The notes under the pieces: model-generated
The model's database searches: none
Told to the model about the DNA's origin: nothing
Seen by the model: the letters and a program-made list of their open reading frames with translations, nothing else
Position numbers and translations under genes: made by a program
Shown: positions 8,514-15,892 of the stretch, in pieces
How positions within the stretch are numbered: position 1 is the first letter of the stretch
How the letters are laid out: each line of letters starts with the position of its first letter
Source: Anaerolineales bacterium UBA832
GTDB taxonomy: Bacteria; Chloroflexota; Anaerolineae; Anaerolineales; UBA11657
Direction: 5' to 3'
Length of the DNA: 52,889 nucleotides
Assembly (NCBI GenBank): GCA_002296125.1
Contig: DBHI01000108.1
Location: forward strand, 1 to 52,889

Positions 8514-9581
8514 ATGCCAATAGTCGCCCATAGTTCACTTCCTGTATTTGATAAATTACGAGATGATGGTCAAACAGTATTAACGTTGAATATTGCTAAT
8601 CAACAGAATATACGTGAATTACATATAGGTTTGTTGAATTTAATGCCTGATGCAGCATTACGTGTAACTGAAGAACAATTTGTTAGGTTAGTGGGAAGCT
8701 GCAATCAGATTGCGCAACTTTTTGTCCATCCATTTTCTGTTAGTGGTTTGCCAAGAAGTAAAGAATCTCAGGATTACATAGATAGATACTATATGGATTT
8801 TCAAGAAATTAGACGTTGCGGATTGGATGCTTTAATTATTACTGGTGCTAATGTTTCCAATCCTGTATTGATAGATCAGGAGTTTTGGAAACCATTAGAG
8901 CAGGTTTTTAGTTGGGCATTAGAAAATGTAACGTCAGTATTGTGTTCATGCTTAGCAACGCATGCATTATTGAAAATGCTGTATGATATTGATCGTTACA
9001 AACTGCCAAAGAAGTGTTGGGGTGTTTTTGACCATGTTATAACAAATCCTAAGCATCCTATATTAAAGGATATTAATACTCGATTTGATGTTCCGCACTC
9101 GCGCTACAACGCGGTTAATCGTGACAGTTTAGAGTCAGCCGATTTGAGCGTTTTAGTAGAGACTGTTAATGGTGACGTACATATGGCGGTAAGTCCAGAT
9201 CAGTTTAGGGTCATATATTTTCAGGGTCATCCTGAATACTATACTATGAGTTTGTTGAAAGAATATAAGCGAGAAATTGATCGTTACTATAATGATGAAT
9301 TGAATAAATATCCAGTGGTTCCATCAAATTATTTTAGTGAAGATGCTGTTGGTATTATTGAGCAGTATAAAGACAGTGTTATGAGTGCTAAATCTACTGA
9401 CAAATTGTTGCCACAATTTCCAGAATCTGAATTACAGATGCATATACATAATACTTGGAGAGAAGCTGGAAAATCTATTTTTAACAATTGGTTAGGACTT
9501 ATCTATCAGTTGACAGATTTGGATCGCAAAGTACCTTTTTTAAACGATGTGGATCCAAATAATCCTTTGGGTATCTTATAG
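8514..9581 (+). CDS. metA: Homoserine O-acyltransferase, MetA (HTS) family
   Basis: A 355-residue glutamine-amidotransferase-like enzyme that activates homoserine with an acyl group from acetyl-CoA or succinyl-CoA. Conserved pieces are LHIGLLNLMPD-x-ALRVTEEQF, a SCLATHA segment with the acyl-accepting Cys146, and FQGHPEY with catalytic His239 and Glu241. These match Cys142, His235 and Glu237 of E. coli MetA with a constant offset of four. The residue at the specificity position (111 in E. coli, Gly for succinyl or Glu for acetyl) is Ser115 here, so acyl choice cannot be read from it. The neighbouring metY favours O-acetylhomoserine. It lies 84 bases after the CoA-binding gene and ends 61 bases before a tRNA gene. 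Confidence 0.92.
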   Translation: MPIVAHSSLPVFDKLRDDGQTVLTLNIANQQNIRELHIGLLNLMPDAALRVTEEQFVRLVGSCNQIAQLFVHPFSVSGLPRSKESQDYIDRYYMDFQEIRRCGLDALIITGANVSNPVLIDQEFWKPLEQVFSWALENVTSVLCSCLATHALLKMLYDIDRYKLPKKCWGVFDHVITNPKHPILKDINTRFDVPHSRYNAVNRDSLESADLSVLVETVNGDVHMAVSPDQFRVIYFQGHPEYYTMSLLKEYKREIDRYYNDELNKYPVVPSNYFSEDAVGIIEQYKDSVMSAKSTDKLLPQFPESELQMHIHNTWREAGKSIFNNWLGLIYQLTDLDRKVPFLNDVDPNNPLGIL

Positions 9582-9642
9582 TATGGGTTTAGATGTCTGG
9601 TGTGGTTTATGCACTAGTGGTACAATTTTATATTCTATTCCT

Positions 9643-9716
9643 GCCCCTGTAGCTCAATTGGATAGAGCAGCGGACTTCTAATCCGCAGGTTAGAGGTTCG
9701 AGTCCTCTCGGGGGTA
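9643..9716 (+). tRNA. tRNA-Arg (anticodon TCT)
   Basis: A full cloverleaf can be folded. The acceptor stem GCCCCTG/CGGGGGT has two G-U pairs, the D arm is GCTC...GAGC, and the anticodon stem GCGGA/TCCGC closes loop CTTCTAA with anticodon TCT. The T arm is AGAGG-TTCGAGT-CCTCT. Discriminator base is A. CCA is not encoded, so it is added after transcription. It reads AGA/AGG codons. Confidence 0.96.
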
Positions 9717-9762
9717 CTGTAATTTTGTCTATTGTCTGATTATTGTATAGGTTATATTGTAA

Positions 9763-11394
9763 ATGCCTAAAATAGTTACTAGAGAACAAATGTATATTAT
9801 AGAGTTAGAGGCTTCTGAGCTAGGACTATCATATACAGATATGATGGAAAATGCTGGTATAGCAGTCTGTGAAACTATTACCTCCAGATTTGAAGATATT
9901 ACAGATGTTAATGTAATTTTAGCGATTGGTCCTGGAAACAATGGGGGAGATGGTTTAGTAAGTGCAAGATTACTTGCTGCTTTTGGTGCACATGTTAATG
10001 TTGTTACTGTGATTGATTCAAATAATAACGTTGAAAATTTTGAAAAAGCGATTAACGCTGGTGTTGAGGTTGTCCAAATAGATTTAGATGATAATTTGAA
10101 TGTTTTGAAAGATAAAATTGCAGAAGCAGACGTTTTTGTTGATGCTGTTTTTGGTATTGGAGCGCGAGTTCCTTTGGATGACCACGTTGTCAAATTTTTT
10201 TCAACAGTATCTGATATTTTGGATCATCATGATATTCTTTGTGTGGCTGTTGATTGTCCTTCCGGTATGGATTGTAACACAGGTGAGGTTGATGATAATG
10301 TTCTAGAAGCTGATATTACTGTAACATTTGGAGCAGCAAAAATAGGGCATTTTTTGTTCCCAGGAGCAGATGTTGTTGGTGAGTTAGTTTTAGCTGATAT
10401 AGGATTGCCTATCAACTTGCCAGCATTGGAAGCGATTGATTTAGATTTAGCTGTTGATGATGAGATTTTAGACTTATTGCCTGACAGACAATCTAATTCT
10501 CACAAGGGCACATATGGAACTACCTTAGTAGTTGCTGGTTCTACAAACTACTCTGGAGCTGCATATTTAGCAGCAGCTGGTGCTTACAAGATGGGTTCAG
10601 GTTTAGTTACAGTTGCTATTCCACATGAAATTTATCCAATAGTTGCATCACTATTACCAGAAGCTACTTCTGTGATTTTACCAAGTTATATGGGTGTAAT
10701 TGCGGAATCGGGAGCAAAAATTGTTCACGAATTGTTAGATAAGGTAGGTACATTGTTATTGGGGCCAGGTTTAGGAACAGAGAGCAGCACATTAGGTTTT
10801 TGTAATAATTTGTTTGCATCAGATAAAAGCAATAATTACTTGGGTGGTTTGGGGTTTAATGTTTCAAATAATAGTGATGATTCTGGTGGCATTGATTTAG
10901 ATGAATGGCCATTTGTAGTTGTTGATGCTGATGGATTAAAGTTATTGAATGAGATTGATAAGTGGTACTTACTATTGCCTAAAAATAGTGTTCTTACTCC
11001 ACATCCAGGTGAAATGTCTGTTCTTACTGGTTTGACAATAGATGAAATACAGTCAGATAGAGTGTCTATAGCTAGAGAATATTCTATGAAATGGAATCAT
11101 GTGGTAGTTTTAAAGGGTGCCTACACTGTAGTAGCTAATCCCAATGGACATGTTATGTTACATCCTTTTGCTACGTCTGCATTAGCTTCCGCAGGTACTG
11201 GAGATGTTTTAGCAGGTATGATTTCAGGTTTGCTTTCACAAGGCATGGAACCATACCAAGCTTCGGTTCTTGGTGTATTCTTACATGGATTATCTGCAGA
11301 ATTGTGTATGATGCTATATGGAGATTCACATAGCATCATGGCTAGTGATATTCTAGCCATGATACCTGAAGCTATTACTAGTCTAAAGCAATAA
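9763..11394 (+). CDS. nnr: Bifunctional NAD(P)HX epimerase/dehydratase
   Basis: A 543-residue fusion that repairs hydrated NADH and NADPH. The N-terminal YjeF_N domain (about 1-215) has GPGNNGGDGLVSAR (near residue 56) and DAVFGIGA, and epimerises the S and R hydrates. The C-terminal ribokinase-like dehydratase domain (about 230-543) has HKGTYGTTLVVAGS, LLGPGLG, VVDADGL, LTPHPGEMS, VVLKGAYT and the nucleotide-binding AGTGDVLAGMI (from residue 477), and restores the R or S form with ADP or ATP. The fused form is normal in bacteria. The domain order and length fit the family, and the ATG at 9763 gives the standard MPKIVTREQM start. The gene follows the tRNA and converges with the ytxH-like gene, with only 8 bases between stops. 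Two hairpins lie inside its 3' end. Confidence 0.94.
   Translation: MPKIVTREQMYIIELEASELGLSYTDMMENAGIAVCETITSRFEDITDVNVILAIGPGNNGGDGLVSARLLAAFGAHVNVVTVIDSNNNVENFEKAINAGVEVVQIDLDDNLNVLKDKIAEADVFVDAVFGIGARVPLDDHVVKFFSTVSDILDHHDILCVAVDCPSGMDCNTGEVDDNVLEADITVTFGAAKIGHFLFPGADVVGELVLADIGLPINLPALEAIDLDLAVDDEILDLLPDRQSNSHKGTYGTTLVVAGSTNYSGAAYLAAAGAYKMGSGLVTVAIPHEIYPIVASLLPEATSVILPSYMGVIAESGAKIVHELLDKVGTLLLGPGLGTESSTLGFCNNLFASDKSNNYLGGLGFNVSNNSDDSGGIDLDEWPFVVVDADGLKLLNEIDKWYLLLPKNSVLTPHPGEMSVLTGLTIDEIQSDRVSIAREYSMKWNHVVVLKGAYTVVANPNGHVMLHPFATSALASAGTGDVLAGMISGLLSQGMEPYQASVLGVFLHGLSAELCMMLYGDSHSIMASDILAMIPEAITSLKQ
11308..11363. repeat. Two overlapping inverted repeats in the 3' end of nnr
   Basis: Hairpin A pairs 11308-11320 with 11327-11339 (12 of 13 pairs, loop of 6). 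Hairpin B pairs 11335-11345 with 11353-11363 (11 perfect pairs, loop of 7). They share bases 11335-11339, so both cannot form completely. With only 8 bases between the convergent stops, they may act as terminators placed inside coding sequence, most plausibly for the minus-strand transcript. Confidence 0.55.
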
Positions 11395-11402
11395 AGTTTT
11401 TG

Positions 11403-11744
11403 TTAATCTACGGGGTCTTTACTTTTTTTTGATACACTTCGTTTAGCCTTTTTAGTTGCAGTCTTTGCAGCTTCACGTACTATTTCTTCCGCTTTATTGC
11501 GCATTTCGGAAGCTATTACATTGGCTTTGTTTTTACTATCTTCTGCCGCATTTTGTGCTATTTCTTTGGCATTATACCAAGTATTACTACCTTGTTCTTT
11601 TATGTCGAGACCTTTTTGTCGGATCTGATTACGTGTTTCTTCACCGCTTTGTGGTGCTAGTACTAATGCTGTTAGAGCTCCTATTAATCCACCAACAACT
11701 AAACCTGAAAAAAAAGCTCCAAACCCATTTTTATTTTCTGACAT
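11403..11744 (-). CDS. YtxH-domain membrane-associated protein
   Basis: A 113-residue protein with one N-terminal glycine-rich membrane helix (about residues 9-31, GLVVGGLIGALTALVLAP) followed directly by QSGEETRNQIRQK, the typical YtxH junction. A long charged alanine- and lysine-rich amphipathic helix or coiled coil follows and ends in a basic tail. YtxH proteins are small envelope proteins, often linked to stress, with no defined biochemical role. AAGGAG precedes the ATG at a good distance. The gene lies 27 bases downstream of another small membrane protein with a cytoplasmic helix, a pairing often seen for YtxH and DUF948-like proteins. They are probably one operon and may form a complex. 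Confidence 0.88.
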   Translation of the reverse strand: MSENKNGFGAFFSGLVVGGLIGALTALVLAPQSGEETRNQIRQKGLDIKEQGSNTWYNAKEIAQNAAEDSKNKANVIASEMRNKAEEIVREAAKTATKKAKRSVSKKSKDPVD

Positions 11745-11771
11745 TATATACTCCTTTGTACTTGTGCATGA

Positions 11772-12179
11772 TTACTTTTTCTTTGGTATGAATATGCTCA
11801 ATAGACTTGTAAATTTTTTGTAATTGCCGAATACTTTGGCTAAAGGTTTTATAGCATTGGACTGTATTAAATGAACAGTTTCTTGAATAGTGGTTATTGT
11901 TTCACTTGTTTGTTCCATGATTGGTCTTATGTCTTCTTGAATTAGGCGGATATATTTAGTTATTTGTATAATAGCAATAATAATGGTTATACCTATTATT
12001 ATTGCTTCTATTGTTAGAATAATGATCATAAAGTCACGAATTAGTCTTGTGGTTTGTGGGTTTCTAAATAAAACAATTCCTAATACCGTTAAGATTGCTA
12101 ATATCAATGCAAACACAATACTAATTATTAATATTAGTTTACAACCACCGTTATTTTTTGAGTTTTTGTGTGGATTCAT
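11772..12179 (-). CDS. Small membrane protein with helical tail (DUF948-like)
   Basis: A 135-residue protein with two hydrophobic segments (about 14-37 and 48-72) and then a polar helical region rich in Ile, Thr and Gln (QTSETITTIQETVHLIQ) ending in a basic KKK. This is the layout of DUF948-type or general-stress proteins that accompany YtxH. It is probably an inner-membrane protein with a cytoplasmic coiled coil. On the minus strand a TATAAT (12192-12187) ends only 7 bases before the ATG, so the message may have almost no leader. No Shine-Dalgarno is visible. It precedes the ytxH-like gene by 27 bases. Assignment rests on topology and context only. Confidence 0.7.
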   Translation of the reverse strand: MNPHKNSKNNGGCKLILIISIVFALILAILTVLGIVLFRNPQTTRLIRDFMIIILTIEAIIIGITIIIAIIQITKYIRLIQEDIRPIMEQTSETITTIQETVHLIQSNAIKPLAKVFGNYKKFTSLLSIFIPKKK

Positions 12180-12192
12180 TGGAATGATTATA

Positions 12193-12247
12193 ACATAGAA
12201 AGAAATAGAGTACTCTGTGTTGCAGGTTACTCTATTTCTTTCTATGT
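12193..12247. repeat. 20-bp perfect inverted repeat, probable terminator of the mnmA operon
   Basis: Arms 12193-12212 and 12228-12247 are exact reverse complements around a 15-base loop. It lies between the end of the mnmA-linked membrane protein gene and the next minus-strand gene. No pure T run follows on the minus strand, but the distal arm is T-rich. It also abuts a TATAAT at 12192-12187, so an operator role is possible. Confidence 0.65.
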
Positions 12248-12268
12248 ATATGTTTTCTATCTTATCTC

Positions 12269-12547
12269 TTAGATATCTGTGTTATTAGAGTTGTTGTTTT
12301 GTACCAACCAGTGTGAGAATACTAGCGCTAATATTGATCCGATGGTAGCCATTCCTGCATTTAATGGTCCAATTGCATAAAGTGATGTTTCTGTTGATGA
12401 GCTAATATTATGTCCTATAGCAAATCCCATCCAGCTAGCGATTAAATACAATATGAGTTTGTTGGATGTACCACCCATATATAAATGAAATGCACTACCA
12501 TATAATGTAGACAATATTATGCTAATAAGATATGCTGGTGTAGTCAT
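12269..12547 (-). CDS. Small membrane protein coupled to mnmA
   Basis: A 92-residue integral membrane protein with three or four short hydrophobic helices (MTTPAYLISIILSTLYGSAF, LILYLIASWMGFAIGH, and a long one through GMATIGSILALVFSHWLV) and a polar Asn-rich tail. Its ATG overlaps the mnmA stop codon by four bases (ATGA), so I chose this start over the earlier in-frame codon at 12574. The coupling suggests balanced expression with MnmA, but nothing in the protein points to tRNA modification. I do not recognise the family. A long hairpin follows its stop. Confidence 0.72.
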   Translation of the reverse strand: MTTPAYLISIILSTLYGSAFHLYMGGTSNKLILYLIASWMGFAIGHNISSSTETSLYAIGPLNAGMATIGSILALVFSHWLVQNNNSNNTDI

Positions 12548-13614
12548 GTTATGATAATACCTCCACCTAGGCATGAATCATTTTGATAAAATACTGCAGC
12601 TTGTCCAGGGGTAATATCGTTTATTGGTTTATCAAGCTTTATATTAAGTTCCTTATCATTCTTTGGTAATATCCAAGCAGATATAGCCCTAGCAGTATAT
12701 CTCAATTGTACCTTAGCTCGGAAGTTTTTATGTATAGGATCTCCACTGATCCAGTTGACTTTATTAACAGATAAATGATTTTTACCTAATTTGCTATGTT
12801 TATCAACAATGAGTGTGTTGGTCGACATGTTTTTTTCTAATACATATAATGGTTCTTTTGCTGAAATACCTATTCCTTTTCGTTGTCCAATGGTATACAG
12901 AGGTAGTCCTTTATGGTCTCCAATCTTTTCACCTTTACTATTAGTTATTGGTCCTGGTTTCATCGATTTTGGAGCGTATTGATGCATGAATCTTCGATAA
13001 TTTCTATCTGCTAGAAAACATAAATCCTGACTTTCTTGTCGTTCTGCTACAGGAAGATCAAATTGTTTTGCTAAGTCTCTAATTTTATTTTTCGTGTATT
13101 TGCCTATTGGAAAAAGAGTGTGTTTGAGTTCTTTTTGACCTATCATACTAAGTGCATATGATTGATCTTTATTTTGGTCAGATCCTCGTAACAAGAACCA
13201 TTTGTCACCTCGTTTGTCTACTCTGGCATAATGACCAGTAGCTAAATGAGATGCACCCATTGCAAGTGATTTTTCTAACAAATGTCCCCACCGTATGTTT
13301 TTATTACATTCTAAACACGGATTAGGAGTAACACCTGAGCTATATTTGTCAATAAAAAAGCTGACCACTGATTCATGAAAGACATTTTTGGCATCCAGTA
13401 CGTAAAATGGTATATCAAGCATGGCAGCTACTTGCCTAGCTCGTGTTATTGATTCTGGACTACAACATCTATTTTGTCCATTTGTCGATTGTCCAGGTTC
13501 ACTCCATAGCCTTAGCATTATTCCAAAAACATCATATCCTTGGTTTTTTAATAGAGCAGCTGCTACAGAACTATCTACTCCTCCGCTCATGCCCACTGCA
13601 ATTTTTTTTGTCAT
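12544..13614 (-). CDS. mnmA: tRNA-specific 2-thiouridylase MnmA
   Basis: A 356-residue enzyme that adenylates and thiolates U34 of tRNA-Lys, -Glu and -Gln. The PP-loop ATP site GMSGGVDSS is at residues 8-16. The catalytic Cys100 in NPCLECNKNIRW and Cys198 in SQDLCFL form the persulfide/disulfide pair. TGHYARV, DQSYAL and TIGQRKGIG are further family signatures, and the C-terminal beta-barrel ends in PGQAAVFY and CLGGGII. Length is standard. The gene starts 2 bases after the cysteine desulfurase stop, so sulfur donor and acceptor are made from one transcript, and a small membrane protein gene overlaps its end by four bases. Confidence 0.96.
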   Translation of the reverse strand: MTKKIAVGMSGGVDSSVAAALLKNQGYDVFGIMLRLWSEPGQSTNGQNRCCSPESITRARQVAAMLDIPFYVLDAKNVFHESVVSFFIDKYSSGVTPNPCLECNKNIRWGHLLEKSLAMGASHLATGHYARVDKRGDKWFLLRGSDQNKDQSYALSMIGQKELKHTLFPIGKYTKNKIRDLAKQFDLPVAERQESQDLCFLADRNYRRFMHQYAPKSMKPGPITNSKGEKIGDHKGLPLYTIGQRKGIGISAKEPLYVLEKNMSTNTLIVDKHSKLGKNHLSVNKVNWISGDPIHKNFRAKVQLRYTARAISAWILPKNDKELNIKLDKPINDITPGQAAVFYQNDSCLGGGIIIT

Positions 13615-13616
13615 GA

Positions 13617-14774
13617 CTAAGGAGTTCCTCTCATTTTTGAAATAATTTTAGGAAGCATTGTGATAACGTAGTTTACCTGATCTTGATTAGTATTTCGTCC
13701 TATACTAAGTCTTAGTGATCCCAGTGATAAATTAGATGATAATCCAATGGCTTGTAATACTATAGAAGGTTCAGGATTACCTATTTTACATGCTGATCCT
13801 GAACTGGCAGCTATATCATATATGTCTAGATTCATGATTAGTTCATTGCCATCAATATTATCAAAAACAAAACTTGCATTATTAGGTAGTCTCTGTTTTT
13901 TGTGACCAGTAATATAACAATCTGGTATTTCTTGTAAAATAGTATCAATAAGTAAATTACGTAGTTGTGTCATCTTGATAGTATCATCCTTATATCTAGA
14001 CATACTGATTTCAAGTGCTTTTGCCATTCCTGCAATTAATGGTACATTTTCAGTACCAGCTCTGAGTCCATTTTCTTGTGAACCACCTGTTTGGGTTGAT
14101 CGAAATGGTATGTTACGCTTAATGTAGAGGGCGCCTATTCCTTTAGGACCATAGAATTTGTGCCCACTGATTGACATTAGGTCGACTCCTAAACTCTTTA
14201 CATCTAATATTAATTGTCCTGCAGCTTGAACAGCATCTGTATGGAATAATATATTAGATGCTTTTGTTATTTCACTTAGTTTGGATATAGGTTGAATAAC
14301 ACCAATTTCATTGTTGGCATACATGATTGACACTAAAATAGTATTTTCTTTTATTGCATTTGCTAGATCGTGAGGTTCAACAAGACCGTATTGATTTACA
14401 GGAAGAATTGTAAGTTCAAACCCATATTTTGTTTTTAAGTCATGAGCAGTATTCATTATTGCGGGATGTTCTATTGAAGATATTATCATATGATTATTTT
14501 TATTTCGGTGATAAGCTTCTAGAGCTATACCGCGAAGGGCAAGATTGTCGCTTTCTGTACCACTAGATGTAAAGATAATTTCATCAGTTTCACAATTTAA
14601 TGATTTCGAGATTGTTTCTCGGGAAGAATGAAGGATGTATTCACTTCTTTGTCCCCAATGATGAATTGAAGATGGATTACCATATTCAGTTGTAAACAGA
14701 GGAATCATAACTTCTAATACTTCAGGATCTACTGGCGTAGTAGCAGCATGATCCATATATATACGTTTATTCAT
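13617..14774 (-). CDS. iscS: Cysteine desulfurase (IscS/NifS family)
   Basis: A 385-residue PLP enzyme that removes sulfur from cysteine as an enzyme-bound persulfide. Motifs are YMDHAATTPVDPEV at the start, GNPSSIH, SSGTESDN, HTDAVQAAGQ, SGHKFYGPKG with the PLP Lys206, TGGSQE-x-GLRAGTENV, and SSGSAC with the persulfide Cys329. The SGSAC-x-x-G form places it in the class that serves Fe-S assembly and tRNA thiolation. Placement directly before mnmA shows at least one acceptor, 2-thiouridine synthesis. No IscU, SufU or scaffold gene is present in the window. The start is the ATG at 14774, with a tandem ATG possible at residue 7. Confidence 0.95.
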   Translation of the reverse strand: MNKRIYMDHAATTPVDPEVLEVMIPLFTTEYGNPSSIHHWGQRSEYILHSSRETISKSLNCETDEIIFTSSGTESDNLALRGIALEAYHRNKNNHMIISSIEHPAIMNTAHDLKTKYGFELTILPVNQYGLVEPHDLANAIKENTILVSIMYANNEIGVIQPISKLSEITKASNILFHTDAVQAAGQLILDVKSLGVDLMSISGHKFYGPKGIGALYIKRNIPFRSTQTGGSQENGLRAGTENVPLIAGMAKALEISMSRYKDDTIKMTQLRNLLIDTILQEIPDCYITGHKKQRLPNNASFVFDNIDGNELIMNLDIYDIAASSGSACKIGNPEPSIVLQAIGLSSNLSLGSLRLSIGRNTNQDQVNYVITMLPKIISKMRGTP

Positions 14775-14794
14775 TTAGTGTTTCACCTAGTGTT

Positions 14795-15094
14795 CTATAG
14801 CTGGAATCCTTGTTGTGCTGGTATTACCTTGTGCTCTAAATCATCTACAAAATCTAGCAATCGTGATTCAAGATTATGCCAATCATCACTTTCTAGGATT
14901 TGTTGAATTTTTTCTTTGGTGTCAATAGTACCTGCTGTAAGAATTTGTGAACAATTACCATACAATGTATACCACGCGTCTGTGGGTTTGATACCCATTT
15001 TGGTAATGCTTGGTACAAATTCTCTTACAATAAAGTCGAAATATTCTTGTTCAAGATTAGGTTTAATATTCCAAGTCAGGATGATTTTTACCAT
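14795..15094 (-). CDS. Small dimeric alpha-beta-barrel-like protein, 99 aa
   Basis: The protein begins with a strand VKIILTWNIKP and then EQEYFDFIVREFVPSITKMG, an ordering seen in ferredoxin-like dimeric alpha+beta barrels (ABM/NIPSNAP-type). A strand AWYTLYG, a strand QILTAGTI and a helix with ESDDWHNLESRLLDFV follow. Such proteins are often oxygenase-like or small-ligand binding, but I see no catalytic His. The form is one I associate with uncharacterised Chloroflexota proteins (from memory). It is cytoplasmic. It lies 46 bases after the MBL-fold gene and 20 bases before iscS, probably in the same transcript. Function unknown. Confidence 0.7.
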   Translation of the reverse strand: MVKIILTWNIKPNLEQEYFDFIVREFVPSITKMGIKPTDAWYTLYGNCSQILTAGTIDTKEKIQQILESDDWHNLESRLLDFVDDLEHKVIPAQQGFQL

Positions 15095-15140
15095 TTTTCG
15101 GTGTTACTCAATATTATGATGTGACAAATGAACATATGAA

Positions 15141-15779
15141 TTAGCTTTTGGGTTCAAGAATTACAACTTGTGTTTCATCAGGTAGACTCGATTTTGTAAC
15201 TTTAATGCTAGTTTCAGCAGTTGGTCTACTGAGTCCCATTTCCTTCAAGAAACGACTTAAGGGATCTAACTTTGGTTTGAGTTTTGGGACTTTATAGTGC
15301 ATTGGTACTACTATTGCCGGTTCAATTATGCTGATTATTTCTGCTGCTTGAGCTGCATTCAGGCCTTGTCCACCACCTACAGGAACTAGAAGTACATCTA
15401 CAGTACCTAATGCTTCGATGTGTGTTTGTGATGGTATATTGTTTATATCACCTAAATGACATACATTTGCCGATTCATATGCAATCAAATAAGCAGTATT
15501 AGACTGTATCTGATCTACCTTATCTTTATTGTTGGAGGTGTTGACACCAGTAATAAATGCACCACCAATTTCATATTCTCCTGGTCCAGTAATAATGCGT
15601 GCACCTTTGATTATCTTAGTGTTACTATGTCCAGGTGCCTCATGGCTTACAGTGACAACTTCCGCTTTTATCTTTGGTTCAGTTAATCCTATTTTTTTGT
15701 TATAAGGATCTGTAACTACTGATGCTGAATTACGTTCAGTAATTCTAAAGCATGAATATCCGTACCATGTAATTTCCAT
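15141..15779 (-). CDS. MBL-fold metal-dependent hydrolase-like protein, UlaG type
   Basis: A 212-residue single-domain metallo-beta-lactamase fold. ITWYGYSCFRI is the UlaG-like start, followed by VVTDPY, GPGEYEIGGAFITGV, CHLGDIN, VLLVPVGGG and VVPMHYK. The metal motif that should read HxHxDH is HEAPGH here, losing the middle His and the Asp, while later ligand positions (HLGD and PMHY) remain. Activity with one or two metals is therefore doubtful. It is cytoplasmic. The gene is the first of a minus-strand run that leads to iscS-mnmA and is divergent from the pseudo-peptidase lipoprotein. Confidence 0.85.
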   Translation of the reverse strand: MEITWYGYSCFRITERNSASVVTDPYNKKIGLTEPKIKAEVVTVSHEAPGHSNTKIIKGARIITGPGEYEIGGAFITGVNTSNNKDKVDQIQSNTAYLIAYESANVCHLGDINNIPSQTHIEALGTVDVLLVPVGGGQGLNAAQAAEIISIIEPAIVVPMHYKVPKLKPKLDPLSRFLKEMGLSRPTAETSIKVTKSSLPDETQVVILEPKS

Positions 15780-15892
15780 TGTTATTTACTCCTAATCATG
15801 ATTATACCATTTCGATGTTTTCTATAGTTGTGTAAGTTGTATAATTCTGTAAAACAAACATTGCCTTCAAAATATATCTGGAGTAACGTGTG

